Positions 19,556 through 31,697 of a DNA stretch of 64,000 bases are shown here, piece by piece. The position numbers were made by a program, and so were the translations under genes. Below the pieces are notes generated by a model, which saw nothing but the letters and a program-made list of their open reading frames with translations, was not told where the DNA came from and made no database searches. Position 1 is the first letter of the stretch. The number at the start of each line of letters is the position of its first letter. The stretch comes from Hydrangea macrophylla (Eukaryota; Streptophyta; Magnoliopsida; Cornales; Hydrangeaceae), in the NCBI GenBank assembly GCA_033977485.1, contig CM066989.1, positions 98,537,887-98,601,886 on the forward strand. Reading direction: 5' to 3'.

Positions 19556-21670
19556 CCCCCCATTGCTCTTCATTTTGGGGGGGGCCAAGTGCAAAGCTTG
19601 AAAACTTGTAGAGAAGAAGAGAGATAGAGATAGGTTTAGAAGAGAGAAAGGGAGCTTCTCCCATTGATTTTCCATAAGAAAGTGAGTTTTATTCTTGTTT
19701 TCTTCCATCATCTTTCTATATACTTCACATTCAAAGTCCACTCCAACCCTCATTCTTGAGCATTCATGAGATAGGAAGCTACTTCCATGTCCAAATGTCA
19801 AAATCTATGAGTGAAACACCAAGCTACAAGTCCAAAATCACATTGATTATCATCTATTGATTGCTATTTACTTGCTTTGATTATATATATGTTCATCTCT
19901 CCTTATCTCATTTCTTTTTCTTTTCTTTATTTACTTACTAGTTCATCATCATCTAAGTGATGACATGAAGTTTGGGGTGAGTGAATCCTTATGGATAGTA
20001 GCTCTTGACCTCAAAAACATGTTTGATAGATGATGATCATAACCTCAATACTTCCAAAGTATTCTTGGAATGTATTGAAGTTATGTCCAAAAATAAATAA
20101 ATCTCTCCAACAATCTTGGAGGTTCTTAAATGATGAGTTTGATGTAGGTATTCTAAGTGGCTATGATCCTTATTGAGTGTTGAAAACATGTTTTCAAAAC
20201 ATATATTTCAAAACCCCTCTCAATCCCTCTCATTTGGTTTCAAGAAATAAAACTTTGTTTTCTCCAAAATCTTCAAAACAACGAGTCAAAACAGTGAGTG
20301 AGTTGAGTTCAAAGATTTTTCTAGAACTCAATACTCAACATATGGATACAAGGCCACTTGGAAAACCTTCCTAACTCATTGGAGAACACCCATGATTTTT
20401 GGCTTGACTTGGAAGTACTTGAAAATGGTCCATTTGGGTCCCAACATTCCTTCCAAACATTCTGTTTTTGCTGTCACAGCAGCTAGGTCAACTTACGACC
20501 TCTTTTCCAGAAAACTTTTCCAAAAGGGGTGGTCCTAACTTATTTTTCCCTTAAAATTCAATGTCTTAGGAATCTTTCTGTATAAAATGGGCCTCTAGGT
20601 CATTCTTTTTCATTTTCTAAGATTTTCTAACATTTCAGTCGACAGTACGAACTCTGTTTCTGAGTGACCTCTATTGTTTATATAATTTCTCTCAATCTGT
20701 GATAGCTATTCAAGATTGGCCTTTTGGGTTGTGTTCTAGACACAATAAGGAACATCTCCATAAAAAATCATGCATTGAAAACATTCCTAACCCCTCTTTT
20801 CAAATTCCAAAAGATCATGCTACTGTTCTGTCCACTATTCACAGCAAGTACATTTCAACTTTCATTCTTTGATTTGATGCTCATATGCATTCCAAATTAG
20901 TTCATATCTTAGGAAGTAGTCCATACTACATTTGTACACATCCCATGTTAATTTCATTCATTCATTCATACACATTTTAGACTTCTAAGTCATTCTAGAA
21001 ATCCATGAACACAAAACACACTACAACCTTTGCACATTTTAGATACATACATTGCATTCATGCAAGATTTGGGGTTTTTATAACTCTTAATCTAAGGAGA
21101 TTATAAGGAATGAACTCGATCACTCGTTCATGCTTCCCCTTGGTCTATTCATCCTTTCTCATCCGTCCCGGGGATTGAGAGGTCTTCTTTTATCAAAGAA
21201 TAACATACATCATTCTAGCCTTGCTAAGTATATTTTGATTTCTTTGCTTATTTGTTTCAATAACAATTCATGTCCCCCCTTTAGATTAGGAAGTCTTGAT
21301 TATTTGATACATGATTAGACGATTTTTCTTAGGTTTATTTGTGTGGTCTTTCACTTTACATTGCATGATATTTGGCTTAGATCTTATGAATGATATTTTA
21401 TCTTTAGATCTTCCATTTCCAAGTTTCTTATGTAATGTAATATACTATCATAGTATTAATTACCGAACCATACATAGTATAAGATGATTATTTGGATGCT
21501 AATTGAGGCCCGTCGAAAGACGGGGCGAGTTGAGGGTGTTTTAGTCGCGACAAAGGCTCCTTCCTCTCTCGTACCAAAACCCCGAATCGAGTTCTTTGGT
21601 TATGAAGGGCCGGTGCCTTTATCCGCTCGGGTGAGTCAAAATTAGGTTTCTTGGTTCCTTAAAGACCAAG

Positions 21671-21681
21671 TGGCGACTCTG
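21671..21681 (+). other. PBS-like motif inside the solo LTR (U5)
   Basis: TGGCGACTCTG, identical over 11 nt to the start of element A's tRNA-Arg PBS, lies 95 nt before the LTR end. Element A has the first 9 nt of the same motif at the equivalent place (9895-9887, minus). Both are preceded by AAG. Confidence 0.7.
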
Positions 21682-21781
21682 TATCTGTTTTCAACAGACC
21701 TATTTTCTTTCTTTGATTCAAATCAATTTCAAAACAATCTCGAACAAGAGAAGTGGTCCGAAGCCCGGTATCCACACCCTG

Positions 21782-23359
21782 CTCGATCAGTTTCTCTATG
21801 GCTATCTTCAACTTGAAGCAATCCTCTATGTCATGACTGTGATCTCTATGGAAGCGGCAAAACTTATCCCGATTCCTCTTTTCGGGCGGGGCTTTTAGTT
21901 TTGCCGGTTGTTGAAGCAACCTCTGCGCCTCGGCGGCGGCCATGACTTTTTGGATTTGTCGGGAAAGGGGTGTGAAGGTGATCGGGGGCTGATCCCAACC
22001 TCCTCTCTGCTGGTCTAGCCTGGGCTTCTTTACCAGACCCTTCTCAGAGCCTTCACGCCTCCGCTTGGCTTTCGGGGACTCATTTCCTGTGAAACCGGCG
22101 CGTTTGGACTTCAAAAATTCTTCCGTGTCAATATATTTCCCGACCCTCTCCGAGAGTTCCACCAGGGTTGCCGGTCGGTCTTGGTGGAACGACGTAGCAA
22201 CTTTGGTGTGTTGAACTCCCTAGCAGAAGGCCATGATGGCTGCTATTTCGTTCAAGTTATGGATCTGGAGCCTCTGCTGATTGAAACGGTCCACGTACTC
22301 CCTTAGGGATTCGCCCTTGCGCTGCTTGACAGTCAATAGCTGAGTATCCGTTTGCGACCGATCGAGCATCCCTACAAACTGGCTAATGAAAAGCTTGCTC
22401 AGCGTCTTAAAGTCATCAACCGTTCGAGGTTTAAGGGCGTGGAACCATTGCACGGTTGGCCCTTTGAGAGTGCTAGGGAATGTCTGGCATAGTAATTCAT
22501 CGATAGTGGTGACCAACGCCATCTGGGCACTGTAGGTGCTAACGTGATCCATTGGGCTCCCTATCCCGTCATTAGAGCTGAGATGCGGTGGCTTAAACTT
22601 CCGCGGGATGGGGAATCTGGTGACTCGAACGGTATAGGGAGACTTGGTCTCCGTGTCGGTATGGTTGTGACGCTGTTTACGGCTTAGTTGCTCGATCTGT
22701 TGCTATAAGCCCTGAATTTGAGCATTCATGTCTTTCCGCTCGGGCTTCCTTTCAATATCTGAGTGGTAAGTTGGATCAGACGACGAGGCCTCTTCTTCGA
22801 AGTGTGTTGACCTTGGGGATAGGACCCGGCTCTAGCTCTGGGTGATCATGTACCTAAGATCTCCCCAGCTCTTGGCCAGGGGATCCTCGGCCGATTCCCG
22901 GGCCATATATCCTGGCCCCTCCTTTCTGGCAGCACGCCTGTTGTTGATGATGTCCCTAGCATCTCCCGCCCGGTGCAGATTAGCCCGGGTTTTTCTTCGG
23001 GTTAGCCTAGGGGCCTGGCTACGCTCGTTATCCCCGCGTTGTCTCTAACCCGACAGGGATGCAGACGCAGTGCGGGTATGTTGTCTGACCCGTGGGGGCT
23101 TTTTGTTGGGAACACCTTTCCCGGGCTGCCCCTCAATTCGGGGAAGCTCATCCTGCCGAGCTAGCAGTGCTTCAATCTGCTGTTGGGTTCGTCGCTGGCC
23201 CTCTAGGAGTTGTGCGAGTGCCGCGGTGACTTGCTCGAAAGTCATAGAGGCGGTCGGTCGGCCGGGCTGGGAGTCCTCCTGACCAGCTCGATCCTCCTGA
23301 CTGGTTCTATCCTCTTGACCCGTTTGAGTGGCAGTTTTCTTACCCTTCTTCGGCGGCAT
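21782..23359 (-). pseudogene. Gag of element B, right part
   Basis: Minus strand from MPPKKGKKTATQTGQEDR. The N-terminus is Gln/Asp-rich with a coiled-coil segment (VTAALAQLLEGQRRTQQQIE). After an in-frame TAG at about 23046 the same frame stays open, then further stops occur near 22834 and 22704. The Retrotrans_gag domain follows (22552-22220: YSAQMALVTTIDELLCQTFP, then FKTLSKLFISQFVG and LREYVDRFNQQRL). A basic region and the CHHC zinc motif CRFHRDHSHDIEDC come at about 21860-21820. The frame is cut at 21782 by the solo LTR and continues at 18478. It would form the particle shell. Stops make it dead. Confidence 0.85.
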
Positions 23360-23404
23360 GTTGATGAGTCAGAGGTTTATTTTTTTTGGGAGAAAATTTG
23401 TCGA

Positions 23405-23422
23405 TTCCCACAGACGGTGCCA
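23405..23422 (-). other. Primer binding site of element B
   Basis: The minus strand after the 5' LTR and a 3-nt spacer reads TGGCACCGTCTGTGGGAA, the Retand-type TGGCGCCGTCTGTGGGAA with one change. This is a different primer from the tRNA-Arg of element A. Confidence 0.8.
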
Positions 23423-23425
23423 AAC

Positions 23426-24036
23426 TGATGATGCCGAAAATTGGAAGAGAGATTCAGAGAGAGATATTGAGACACAATCAATTGTATGTGGTTCGGCCCC
23501 GTTAATGAGTTGACCTACGTCCACAAGTGCGTCAGAGCGCTTCACTAGCAGATCATCGGCGGGCCTGGTGAGCCAACAGTTAGGACTGCACTACCAGTAA
23601 AATAGACCGGGTGTATGCGTATCAATGAGTATAGCAGCTATTCTTTAGGGTAAGAATGCGATCCCCTGTTAAGAGGGTAGGCGGTCTCTTTTATAGATGT
23701 AAGAGTACGCATGTACATGGTAAGTATACAGATTTGGAATCCTAATCTAATTGCAATTAATCTACACAAATTTAGGAGAGTTTCCTAAGTGGTTTAGGAC
23801 ACTGTTGACTCTTCCTTAATCGAGTTCTGACCAGATAAGGAAACTGCTGAGAGGCTCGGTCTGGGTCGCGCCTCGTGGAGAGCTGCTGCACCTCATGCCC
23901 GGGCTGTGTGAACGTCCTGAGTGGTAACGGTCGAAGACCTCGGGATTGAGGGCCGCAAGCGCCCATTCAGGATAGTCCGGGTCCTTCGCTGCTGACGTGG
24001 CGGTTTGGCTTTATCATAATATTTCTGGATGTATCA
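23426..24036 (-). repeat. 5' LTR of element B (611 bp)
   Basis: On the minus strand it starts TGATACATCCAG (24036) and ends GGCATCATCA (23426), next to the PBS. The partner LTR is outside the window, so the outer boundary is set only by the TGAT/ATCA termini. ORFs in it are not supported as genes. Confidence 0.72.
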
Positions 24037-24045
24037 AGAGATTGA

Positions 24046-24368
24046 CTCTAAGTGTTCAGGTCAGGTCAAGCTTACAGGCTTTAGACCTGATCTCAAATCT
24101 AGAGAAATCAAGAAAGAGAGATTTAGTCTAAGTGTTCAGGTCAGGTCAAGGTTACACGCTTTAGATCTAATCTCAAATCTAGAGAAATCAAGAAAGAGAG
24201 ATTTACTCTAAGTGTTCAGGTCAGGTCAAGCTTACACGCTTTAGACCTGATCTCAATTCTAGAGAAATCAAGAAAGAGAGATTTACTCTAAGTGTTCAGG
24301 TCAGGTGAAGCTTACACGCTTTAGACCTAATTTCAAATCTAGAGTAATCAAGAAAGAAAGATTTATCT
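24046..24368. repeat. 80-bp tandem repeat, four copies
   Basis: Units beginning CTAAGTGTTCAGGTCAGGTC recur at about 24048, 24128, 24208 and 24288, each ending AATCAAGAAAGAGAGATTTA, with a few base changes. The array lies just outside the element B LTR and just beyond the 3' end of the second antisense-ORF remnant. The position matches the 54-bp repeats next to the aORF of element B. Confidence 0.88.
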
Positions 24369-24562
24369 TTGTGATTTCAGGATAAGCCAATGAGGCCTCT
24401 AACCTGTAAAATCATGTGCAACATCCTCAGCCAATATAAAAAATAAAAAATCACAAAGAAACAAACTATTACTTTGTTGTAAAAACAAAGTTATGTCCAT
24501 AACATTTAATTACATAAAGGGGGAGAAGAGCCCCAACACGAAGTTAAAAAAAAAAAAAGAGG
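24369..24562. other. Short non-coding stretch, 3' of the second aORF remnant
   Basis: AT-rich sequence with an A-run at about 24547. It probably represents the 3' untranslated part of the minus-strand aORF. No other feature is seen. Confidence 0.4.
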
Positions 24563-25676
24563 CTATTGCTTGGGAGAAATTTGTTCAAGGGCATCAACAT
24601 TTTTTTCAATAGGAGGAGTATTTTCAGGACCAGGATTCAAGGCCAAAACACTAGCTTCGGCTTCACCAAAATCTTCTGCAGTAGCAAATATTGGGATGAA
24701 GTCAATATCAGGAAATTGGTCCCTTAACCTCTCTGAAATAGCCTGCTCACACTCACGCCATCCCTCATCATGACCCTCATTCACCAGCGAGGTGCCCATA
24801 GCCACCAGCTTGTCCGATTATTCCGTAAAATAAGTAGCAGCTGCGGCCTTCTTCTCCTCCTCCATATTCTCTCTCAGCTTGGTTACAACCTCCTGTTCGA
24901 CCTTAAGAAGTGCTTCAGCTGCCTCAGCCCTTTTCAGAGCATTCTCCAATTAGAGCTGAACTGATACAAGCTGGAAATCCACAGTCGCCTTCTCCAAGCT
25001 TATTCTAGAAAGATCGTCCGGGAGAGCGTCAGCCCTGGCCGTCTCGGCAGAAACCTTTGCTACCTACTCCGCCAAGAGGTCTTCCATGCTGGACCTCTCG
25101 AAGTTGACTTTGCCAATAATAGCAGTCATGAAAGCACCCTAAAATAAATAAAGGTTCAGAAAGCAATAAAAATAAAAAAAAATAAAAGTAAAAATAAAAA
25201 AACACAAGATCAGGAAATACCTCAAGCTGAGCGTTGATGCAAGATTGGAGAAAACCCTGTTTCTTGACCAGGTCCACTGAACCCCGCAAACTTTATGGCC
25301 AATTTTTTGTAATGCGCCTCGATATAGGCGTCAGCAGACTTGCCTCCCCAGAGTGCTGGCTGGGAGGCCACCTTCGATTTGCCCTTGCTCAACCCTTCTG
25401 GTGGAGCAGGAAGAGCCCCAAGGGCCTCTGACGGAGCAAGGGCCAAAATCAGTAGATCCGAACCATCACCCTCTTCGGCTGAGGAGAGCGCCGGATCATC
25501 AGCAATTTTGTGGGCTCGCCTCTTAGACTGACGCGGAGCAATTTTAGCAGGGGCCAATGCGTCGGGAGCATCCCTCTTTTTACTTCCAGCGGCAGCTCGA
25601 ATTCTGGCGAGGACGTCGTCCATCTGAATTAGCTCAGCGTTAATGAGGTTTTTACCAAATAGGAGGGTAGCCCGAG
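24563..25676 (-). pseudogene. Second aORF-type protein, C-terminal half (minus strand)
   Basis: Minus strand from the insertion at 25676: GKNLINAELIQMDDVLARIR, an acidic low-complexity linker (25600-25330), SADAYIEAHYKKLA, then VDLVKKQGFLQSCINAQLE. A GT-AG intron (about 25221-25140: GTATTTCC donor, TTTATTTTAG acceptor) leads to GAFMTAIIGKVNFERSSMED, a long coiled coil with several stops, and the final segment (24805-24563) with ERLRDQFPDIDFIPIFATAE ending ISPKQ. The plan matches the aORF of element B, including the intron before the coiled coil. It is broken by stops and by the 10.7-kb insertion 25677-36407; the N-terminal half is at 36408-36980. Confidence 0.68.
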
Positions 25677-25956
25677 TGTAATACCCCGAATTATTTTAAA
25701 TGGTTTATAGCATTTATGATTTTAATTGAAATATTAATGTGGTTAATACACGAAAAATAGGTGTGAGAGTTATACACTATAACAATTCTATGTGGTTAAA
25801 AAAAAAAAAGGGGGAGAAAACGTGTGTGTGCAGTGATGTGTCGTGGGTGTGTGTATGGTAGCATATCTTAATGGGTTGTGTGTGTATCATAATATTGATA
25901 TATTAAAATATTAGGGTAGATAGAAAAGAATAGGAGAGGAACCAACTGTTCAGCCG

Positions 25957-25959
<3 letters not shown>

Positions 25960-26002
<43 letters not shown>
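25960..26002. repeat. (AG)n microsatellite
   Basis: About 21 uninterrupted AG units followed by GAAGAAGAAG, inside the Tekay-like solo LTR. It makes an artefactual Leu/Ser-repeat ORF on the minus strand. Confidence 0.95.
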
Positions 26003-26005
<3 letters not shown>

Positions 26006-27197
26006 GAAGAAGAAGAAGAAAAGGGAAGAAAAAGGGAGAAGGGTCTTGGCTCCGTGGTCTCGTGTGGAATTGCGGAACGTTGTTATTGTCAATTTCTTTG
26101 ATTGAACGAGGTGAGTTAAACTTTGTGTATTCATATATATATATACACGTATGTATATGTGTATACGGGGGTAATTAAATTAGTACGTACACTTTTAATT
26201 TAATTGTTAGGGTTGAATCTGTGTAATGGATATATGCTATTGTTGAAGTAATTTAGATAGTTTATTTCCCTTCGTGTGACTTTGCGATCATGACATTAGG
26301 GTATTCGAAAGGGTTAGGTGAATCGTTAGTTTGATCAAAACCATAGGTGAAATATTCATGTTTGTTAAAAAATATATGTGAAATTCGTTTTATGTGTAAT
26401 TCACACAGTCGCAGAAACTTTAGAAAATTATTAGAAAATCGTGGCTTTGAATTTGAACATTCTGTCCGCTAGACCTGTGTAAAACGCAATTCTGCACACT
26501 TTTCGTGTTTTGAGTTTTCCCTGATTCCGCACCGTTTCGGCAGAAATTGAAGATTTCAGTAGCAGTTTTTAGTGTATTAAAATGTACAAATTGGGGAAAT
26601 ATGATTCGTTGTGTTTTTTTTGTTGTATTATTCGTATGAATTAACGAAGATTACTTGGAGATACATGAATTCTCCTATAATGTTGAGTTATGAAAATAAA
26701 TAGGTGATAGTCATTAACGTTGAGTCCGATTAAATTGTATAATTCCAAAAATACAAAATAGTTTCAAGTTCTTTAGTGTTCACCGCTCCCAGTTGTGATA
26801 TTGTTTTTGGTAGCTCGACTTGCTGAGTGTACCTTTTTGCCAGTGGCTTCGTGATCAAGTTGGCCTAAGCCTTATGCCCGGCTTATTTGTTAGACGTCTA
26901 GACATATTGACTAGCCTTCTGCGTGTATACCTGGTTTGGTTGATACCCCAACCAAACTGGCACCAGAGTGGATGTTGGTAGTATGTCCGGGCACACATGG
27001 GATATATGTGTGGGTATACCATGGAGGGTAGACAAGTGGTGAACCTAGGAAATTGAATAACGAATCGTACATAAAAATAAGAGAATCATTGTTAATAAAA
27101 TTTCCTATGGGTTAAAGGATATAAAATGTTGATTTTCTCGTCTGTTGTTCTTTTCTTATACATTGTATTGGGACGTGTAGTGAGTAAAAGTGATAAT

Positions 27198-28522
27198 TGA
27201 TTCGGGAGAGAACAATTCCTATTTATACGCCTTAATTCACATTTGTTAGTACTTTTTTTTATCCTGTTTTGTATATTTTTACTCCGTTTTCTAGTTTCTG
27301 ACAGATTTTGGAAGAAATCAACTACACCAGGCTAAACAGGGTGAAAAAGCAGAGTTAAAGAAGCTGAAAAAGCCAAGTCGCGCGCGCGACCCGCGACCCG
27401 CGAAAATCCGAGAATCGCTCGCGCGAGATCCCCAGAATCGCTCGCGCGATCCGCTTGCGCGACCCGCTCGCGCGATATGGGTAAAAACCAAAGTTGTGTA
27501 TTTCAGTGTACTGAAGACTCCTGTGCAAACGAAACTGCTGAATGACGTCCAGATTGTAAATTACATCAGTTTCAGTCCGTTTCGGGTTGGGAAGGCTTCC
27601 AAAACTTGTTGTAAATCTTTATATACTCTATTTTACTTCAATTAAAAGGTTACACATCCATACATACACATTAGACAACCATACTTCCAGCCATTGAAGA
27701 GAGGGAAGCAAGGAGAAGAAGAAGAAGACCAAGGGTTTCCATGGCCTCCTCCATCAACTACTTGCCATCTATCACTTCCATGGACGGCTAGATCATAGAT
27801 CTAGGGTTTCAATGAAGCCCTAGACGAGTAATAGGGTTTTATTTATGTTTTTATTTTAGTTTTATTATGTATGGATGACAGTCACATGTTTAGAGGATTT
27901 TTATAAATAAATCGTACTTCTATTGATTAAATCATTGCTTTCAGAATTTATTCTTGTCTTAGATCTATTTTGACTGTTATGTGCTCAACGATCTATTCTT
28001 GTTGTGCTTGTTTAGGTTGTTTACATGTGATGGTGCTTTATTGATTCGTGCTATCAAGTATCCGAATAGTCCATGCCTAGGTTAGACGGATTAGATCACA
28101 ACCCTAGTTTAGTGTGAAATAATTCGTGCTACCTGAAGATGGATTATGTTGGTGCTTGAACCATGATTATCTTCTTGTCGGAGGAATTGGGCTTGTAGCT
28201 ACAATTCCCCATATTCATCCAACTTAGTAAGCTAAAGTAATCCATAAATATTCTTATTATGAAGCTAGTGGTGGATTTGCAATCCTAGGTTCCCTTAAAC
28301 ATTATTTAAAACAATTTTAATTGCTTTCCTAGTTTAGATTTACTTTTATTGTTCTTAGATTAATTAAATCCAATTCAAATCCGTTTGTCTTAGTTAATTA
28401 GACTTAGGTTTTAAAATTAAGAGCTGTAGTAATCAATCTCTGTGGGTTCGACCTTTACTTCCACACTACAAATCTTTAGAAAAGTAAAGAATACTTTTTA
28501 TATCTTGATATTGACAACATCA
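27198..28522 (+). repeat. 5' LTR of the Athila element
   Basis: It matches 34295-35643 almost base for base apart from a deletion of about 24 bp inside the GC-motif cluster (27376-27478). A TATA-like TTTATATACTC lies near 27617. Ends TG...CA. Confidence 0.93.
27376..27478. repeat. CGCTCGCGCGA motif cluster in the 5' LTR
   Basis: A CpG-dense island in AT-rich surroundings. CGCTCGCGCGA or near copies occur about five times in 100 bp. The same cluster, 24 bp longer, is at about 34470-34600, and related motifs occur internally at 31893-32125. Confidence 0.85.
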
Positions 28523-28527
28523 ATTTT

Positions 28528-28545
28528 TGGCGCCGTTGCCGGGGA
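28528..28545 (+). other. Primer binding site of the Athila element
   Basis: TGGCGCCGTTGCCGGGGA, the classic Athila/tRNA-Asp-type PBS, 5 nt after the 5' LTR. Confidence 0.92.
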
Positions 28546-28997
28546 TTGTATTACTACCTTTAGTTTTAGAATCGTAGTTTAGTTAATTCGTAAATATTAG
28601 ATTAGGTTTCCTTTTCTTATTTTTCGTTTTATTTTTAGTTACTAACTTGTTTTTTTTTATTTTGAAGTCAACGTTTCTGAGTGGAGCAGCTAATTACATC
28701 AAAGGAGCTTACGCAAATAAAAATATAAATAAAATTAAATAAATTGCTTCCTTTGGAATTCGCTTTAAACCGCTGTAAGTCAGGGCGCTGTGACGCACTA
28801 TTTGCATTAGTTTAGGGTTAATTGCACTGCATTAGCTAGGAAACCCGGGGCGCTGGGCTTGACGCGGTCATTGCATTACAGGATAATTTGCATGCATCAT
28901 AGTAGTTGAGTGCTTGTTATCTTATTTGCATGATTGTTATTTGTTTATTTTGTTTAGTTAGTCTTTGTTTTTAATTTCTTTTCTTTTGTTTTAGTTT

Positions 28998-31697
28998 ATG
29001 TTAGGTACACGTTCAAACAAACCGGAATTAAAACCTTTTGACTCTGAACTTGAACGTACATTAAGACTTAACAAGTCTTCAAACTTAACTTCTGGAACTA
29101 GGTTTGTAATAGACGACGATTTGACACCAAAACCAACGTCTTTATTTGAATCGGAAATACGTAGTACTCTTACAAGATTAAAGAAACCACGCTTTCATAA
29201 CATAGAACCGATTAAAATGGCAGACATTGGAAATAATAACGACAACAACCAAAATAACAACGGAGCTAATATGAATAATCCTAATATACCACCACCTCCT
29301 CCACTTAAAGATTATTTTATTTCGACGACTTACACGCCATAAACATGTATTGAATTACCGGAGGCGACGGCATCTCACTTTGAGATAAAGTCGTCTACCA
29401 TCTCGCTACTTCCATCTTTCCACGGCCGTTTAAATGAAGATCCATATAAACACTTAGGAGATTTTCAAGATATATGTTCTACTTTGAAAATTCAAAATCT
29501 TACTGATGATGAATTAAAAATGCGGCTCTTTCCATTCTCATTAAAGGACAAAGCTAAATATTGGCTCCAATCTTTGGAGCCAAACACAATTAGAACATGG
29601 GAAGACTTACACACCGCATTTTTACAAAAGTTTTTCCCAATTATGCGTACGAACCAGATAAGGAAATCTATAACAAACTTTGTGATGCAAGATGGGGAAT
29701 CACTCTACGACACGTGGGAAAAATTTAAAGAATTATTACGCTCGTGTCCACATCATCAGGTCCCTAAGTGGCAACTTGTTCAGGTCTTCTATGAGGGGCT
29801 TATTCCCTCTGTTAGGAATACCGTCGATGCCGTTTGTGCGGGAACTTTCCTACACAAAAGCGCCGACGAGGCCTGGAAAATATTTGAAACTTTAAGCGAG
29901 AATTCGATGCACCAAGCGGTGTCTGTCCGTTCTGAGGGATACCCACAACCTAAGAGGGAGGTAAAATTCGAGTCAAGTCAATCAATTGAAATAAAAGAAC
30001 TATCTAACAAACTTGACCGACTTTTAACAATGAACCAAACGACAGCCTCACCCGCTCGTGAAATTTGTGCATTATGTTCTGATCCTTCACATTCGATACT
30101 TGCATGTCCATCGGCGAGTCAATTTCCGGAATTCGTGGAGCAACACATTAATTCTATTCAACAATACCCACGAAATAATTATAATGCAACTACTAATAAT
30201 CCGGATGCGCCATGGAGAAACCATCCTAACTTCTCGTGGAAAAATAATACTAATAATCTTAATGAGGCGACTAATTTTCCAAATGCGTATCGACCTCAGT
30301 TTCAACCTAATCAATACCAACAACCGCATCCTAATCCGAATCCTTCAAGGGGTAACATTTTTGAGGAAAAGGTGTTGGCATCCCTTAATAAAATTGAAAC
30401 GCAAGTACAGGCACAAGCACAAATAGTGCACTCTCATACACAATCCATTGCGAAGCTTGAATCCCAAATGGGACAACTAGCTACTGTAGTGAGTCGTAGA
30501 AACGAGGGGACGTTGCCTAGTCAAACAATTCAAAACCCTAAGGGACAATATGAGGTTAAGGGGTCGAATGAACAAGTAAACGCCGTCTCAACTAGGTTGA
30601 CTACACGAGAGGACGAGGTAATAGAAATTCCGAATGAGAATGTGAAAGATATGAATAGAAACTCTAATACGACGAAGGGTGAGGACGAGAGCCAAAATAA
30701 GAAAGAAAAAGAATCGGTCCCAACGAAATATATTCCGAGAATGCCATATCCACCTAATGTTGAGGAGCCGTCTAATCTTACAAATAAAAAGTCTAAGGTT
30801 GAGGATATACTCGAGGTATTTAAACAAGTCAAAATAAATATTCCTTTCCTCGATGCTATAAAACAAATTCCCGCTTATGCTAAATGTCTAAAAGACCTTT
30901 GTACGCAAAAACGCAAAATACGCAGTCATACGCCTAAAAAGGTCTTCCTCACGGAAAAAGTAAGTTCAATTTTCCAACACGCTCCTCCGAAATATAAGGA
31001 TCCAGGTACGCCTACGATTTCATGTGTCATAGGTGACACTATCATTCATCGGGCTCTCCTTGACTTAGGAGCGAGTGTTAACCTTTTACCCTATCACGTC
31101 TATAAACAATTAGGATTAGGTGAACTTAAACCTACGGCCGCTACAATACAATTAGCGGATCGTTCTATTAAAATACCTAGAGGAATCGTCGAAGACGTAC
31201 TAGTAAAAGTGGATCAATGTTTCTATCCCGTTGATTTCATGGTCCTTGACACTGAACTCGTGCTAGATACTAGGAAACACACTCATGTCATTCTTGGTCG
31301 TCCATTCTTAGCCAGGGCCAACGCACGTGTCAATTGTAGAACAGGGGTAATGAAAGTGTCGTTCGGAAATATAAAATTAAAATTAAATGTTTTTAATGCG
31401 GTCGATCAACCTCCTAAAGACGATGATTATCTAGGTGTGGAGGGTAGTGAGGTTAAACGGAATATTGAGCCTAAGAACGTAATAAATATAAGTGCGGGGA
31501 ATAATATAGAGGATGATGAGTGGATGAATCATAATACTTCGGACCCTAATGCTGAATCTACTCGAAAGGTAAGAAATCGATTTGAACATACTGACAAACC
31601 GTCGATTGAATTAATTCGAAGCGACGTGATTTCTGCTTACCATCGAGCTCTACCTGACATCCTTAGGGGTACGAAGTCTGATTTACAACCTCCGTAA
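28998..31697 (+). pseudogene. Athila gag-protease, one nonsense codon
   Basis: One reading frame of 900 codons from MLGTRSNKPELKPFDSELER at 28998 to DILRGTKSDLQPP at 31697, interrupted by a single TAA at 29340-29342 and open again at once in the same frame. The capsid-like Retrotrans_gag region follows (WEDLHTAFLQKFFP, ESLYDTWEKFKELLRSCPHH). A CCHC knuckle CALCSDPSHSILAC is at 30066-30107. A Gln/Asn-rich coiled coil (KIETQVQAQAQIVHSHTQSI) comes next, then an aspartic protease with RALLDLGASVNLLPYHVY, the DLG form common in Athila, at about 31050 and HVILGRPFLARANARVNC at about 31285. It should package element RNA and process Gag. It ends with no RT. A start at 29484 would bypass the stop but lose the N-terminus. 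Confidence 0.87.

Larger units (their letters stand above)
18479..21776 (+). mobile_element. Solo LTR of a Tat/Ogre element (3298 bp) inserted in element B gag
   Basis: It begins TGTAGACACCCC and ends GTATCCACA, the same termini as element A's LTR read on its own strand. It is flanked by the perfect 5-bp duplication CCCTG (18474-18478 and 21777-21781). No internal region or second LTR is present, so it is a solo LTR left by LTR-LTR recombination. It shares blocks such as GGTGTTTTAGTC, GGCTCCTTCCTCTC and AAGTGGCGACTC with element A near the LTR end, but most of its length differs, so it is a related family. ORFs inside it are not supported as genes. Confidence 0.93.
12788..24036 (-). mobile_element. 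Element B: decayed Retand-type Tat (Ty3/gypsy) retrotransposon, interrupted twice
   Basis: Minus-strand order is 5' LTR (24036-23426), PBS (23422-23405), gag (23359 to 21782, resuming at 18478), protease, RT, RNase H, archaeal-type RNase H, integrase (to 14482), a tandem-repeat block, then an ORF in the opposite direction (plus strand, 12788-13586). Two RNase H-type domains and an antisense ORF downstream of pol are published traits of Tat/Retand elements. The 3' LTR is not in the window: it should lie left of element A, which is inserted in the antisense ORF. Every coding region carries stops or frameshifts, so the copy is dead. Confidence 0.88.

Noticed and set aside
25868..26134. Leu/Ser-repeat ORF on the minus strand
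   Set aside because: It is a translation of the (AG)n microsatellite within the Tekay-like LTR.
30058..30866. ORFs in other frames of the Athila gag region
   Set aside because: Shadows of the gag-protease frame; they have no domain of their own.
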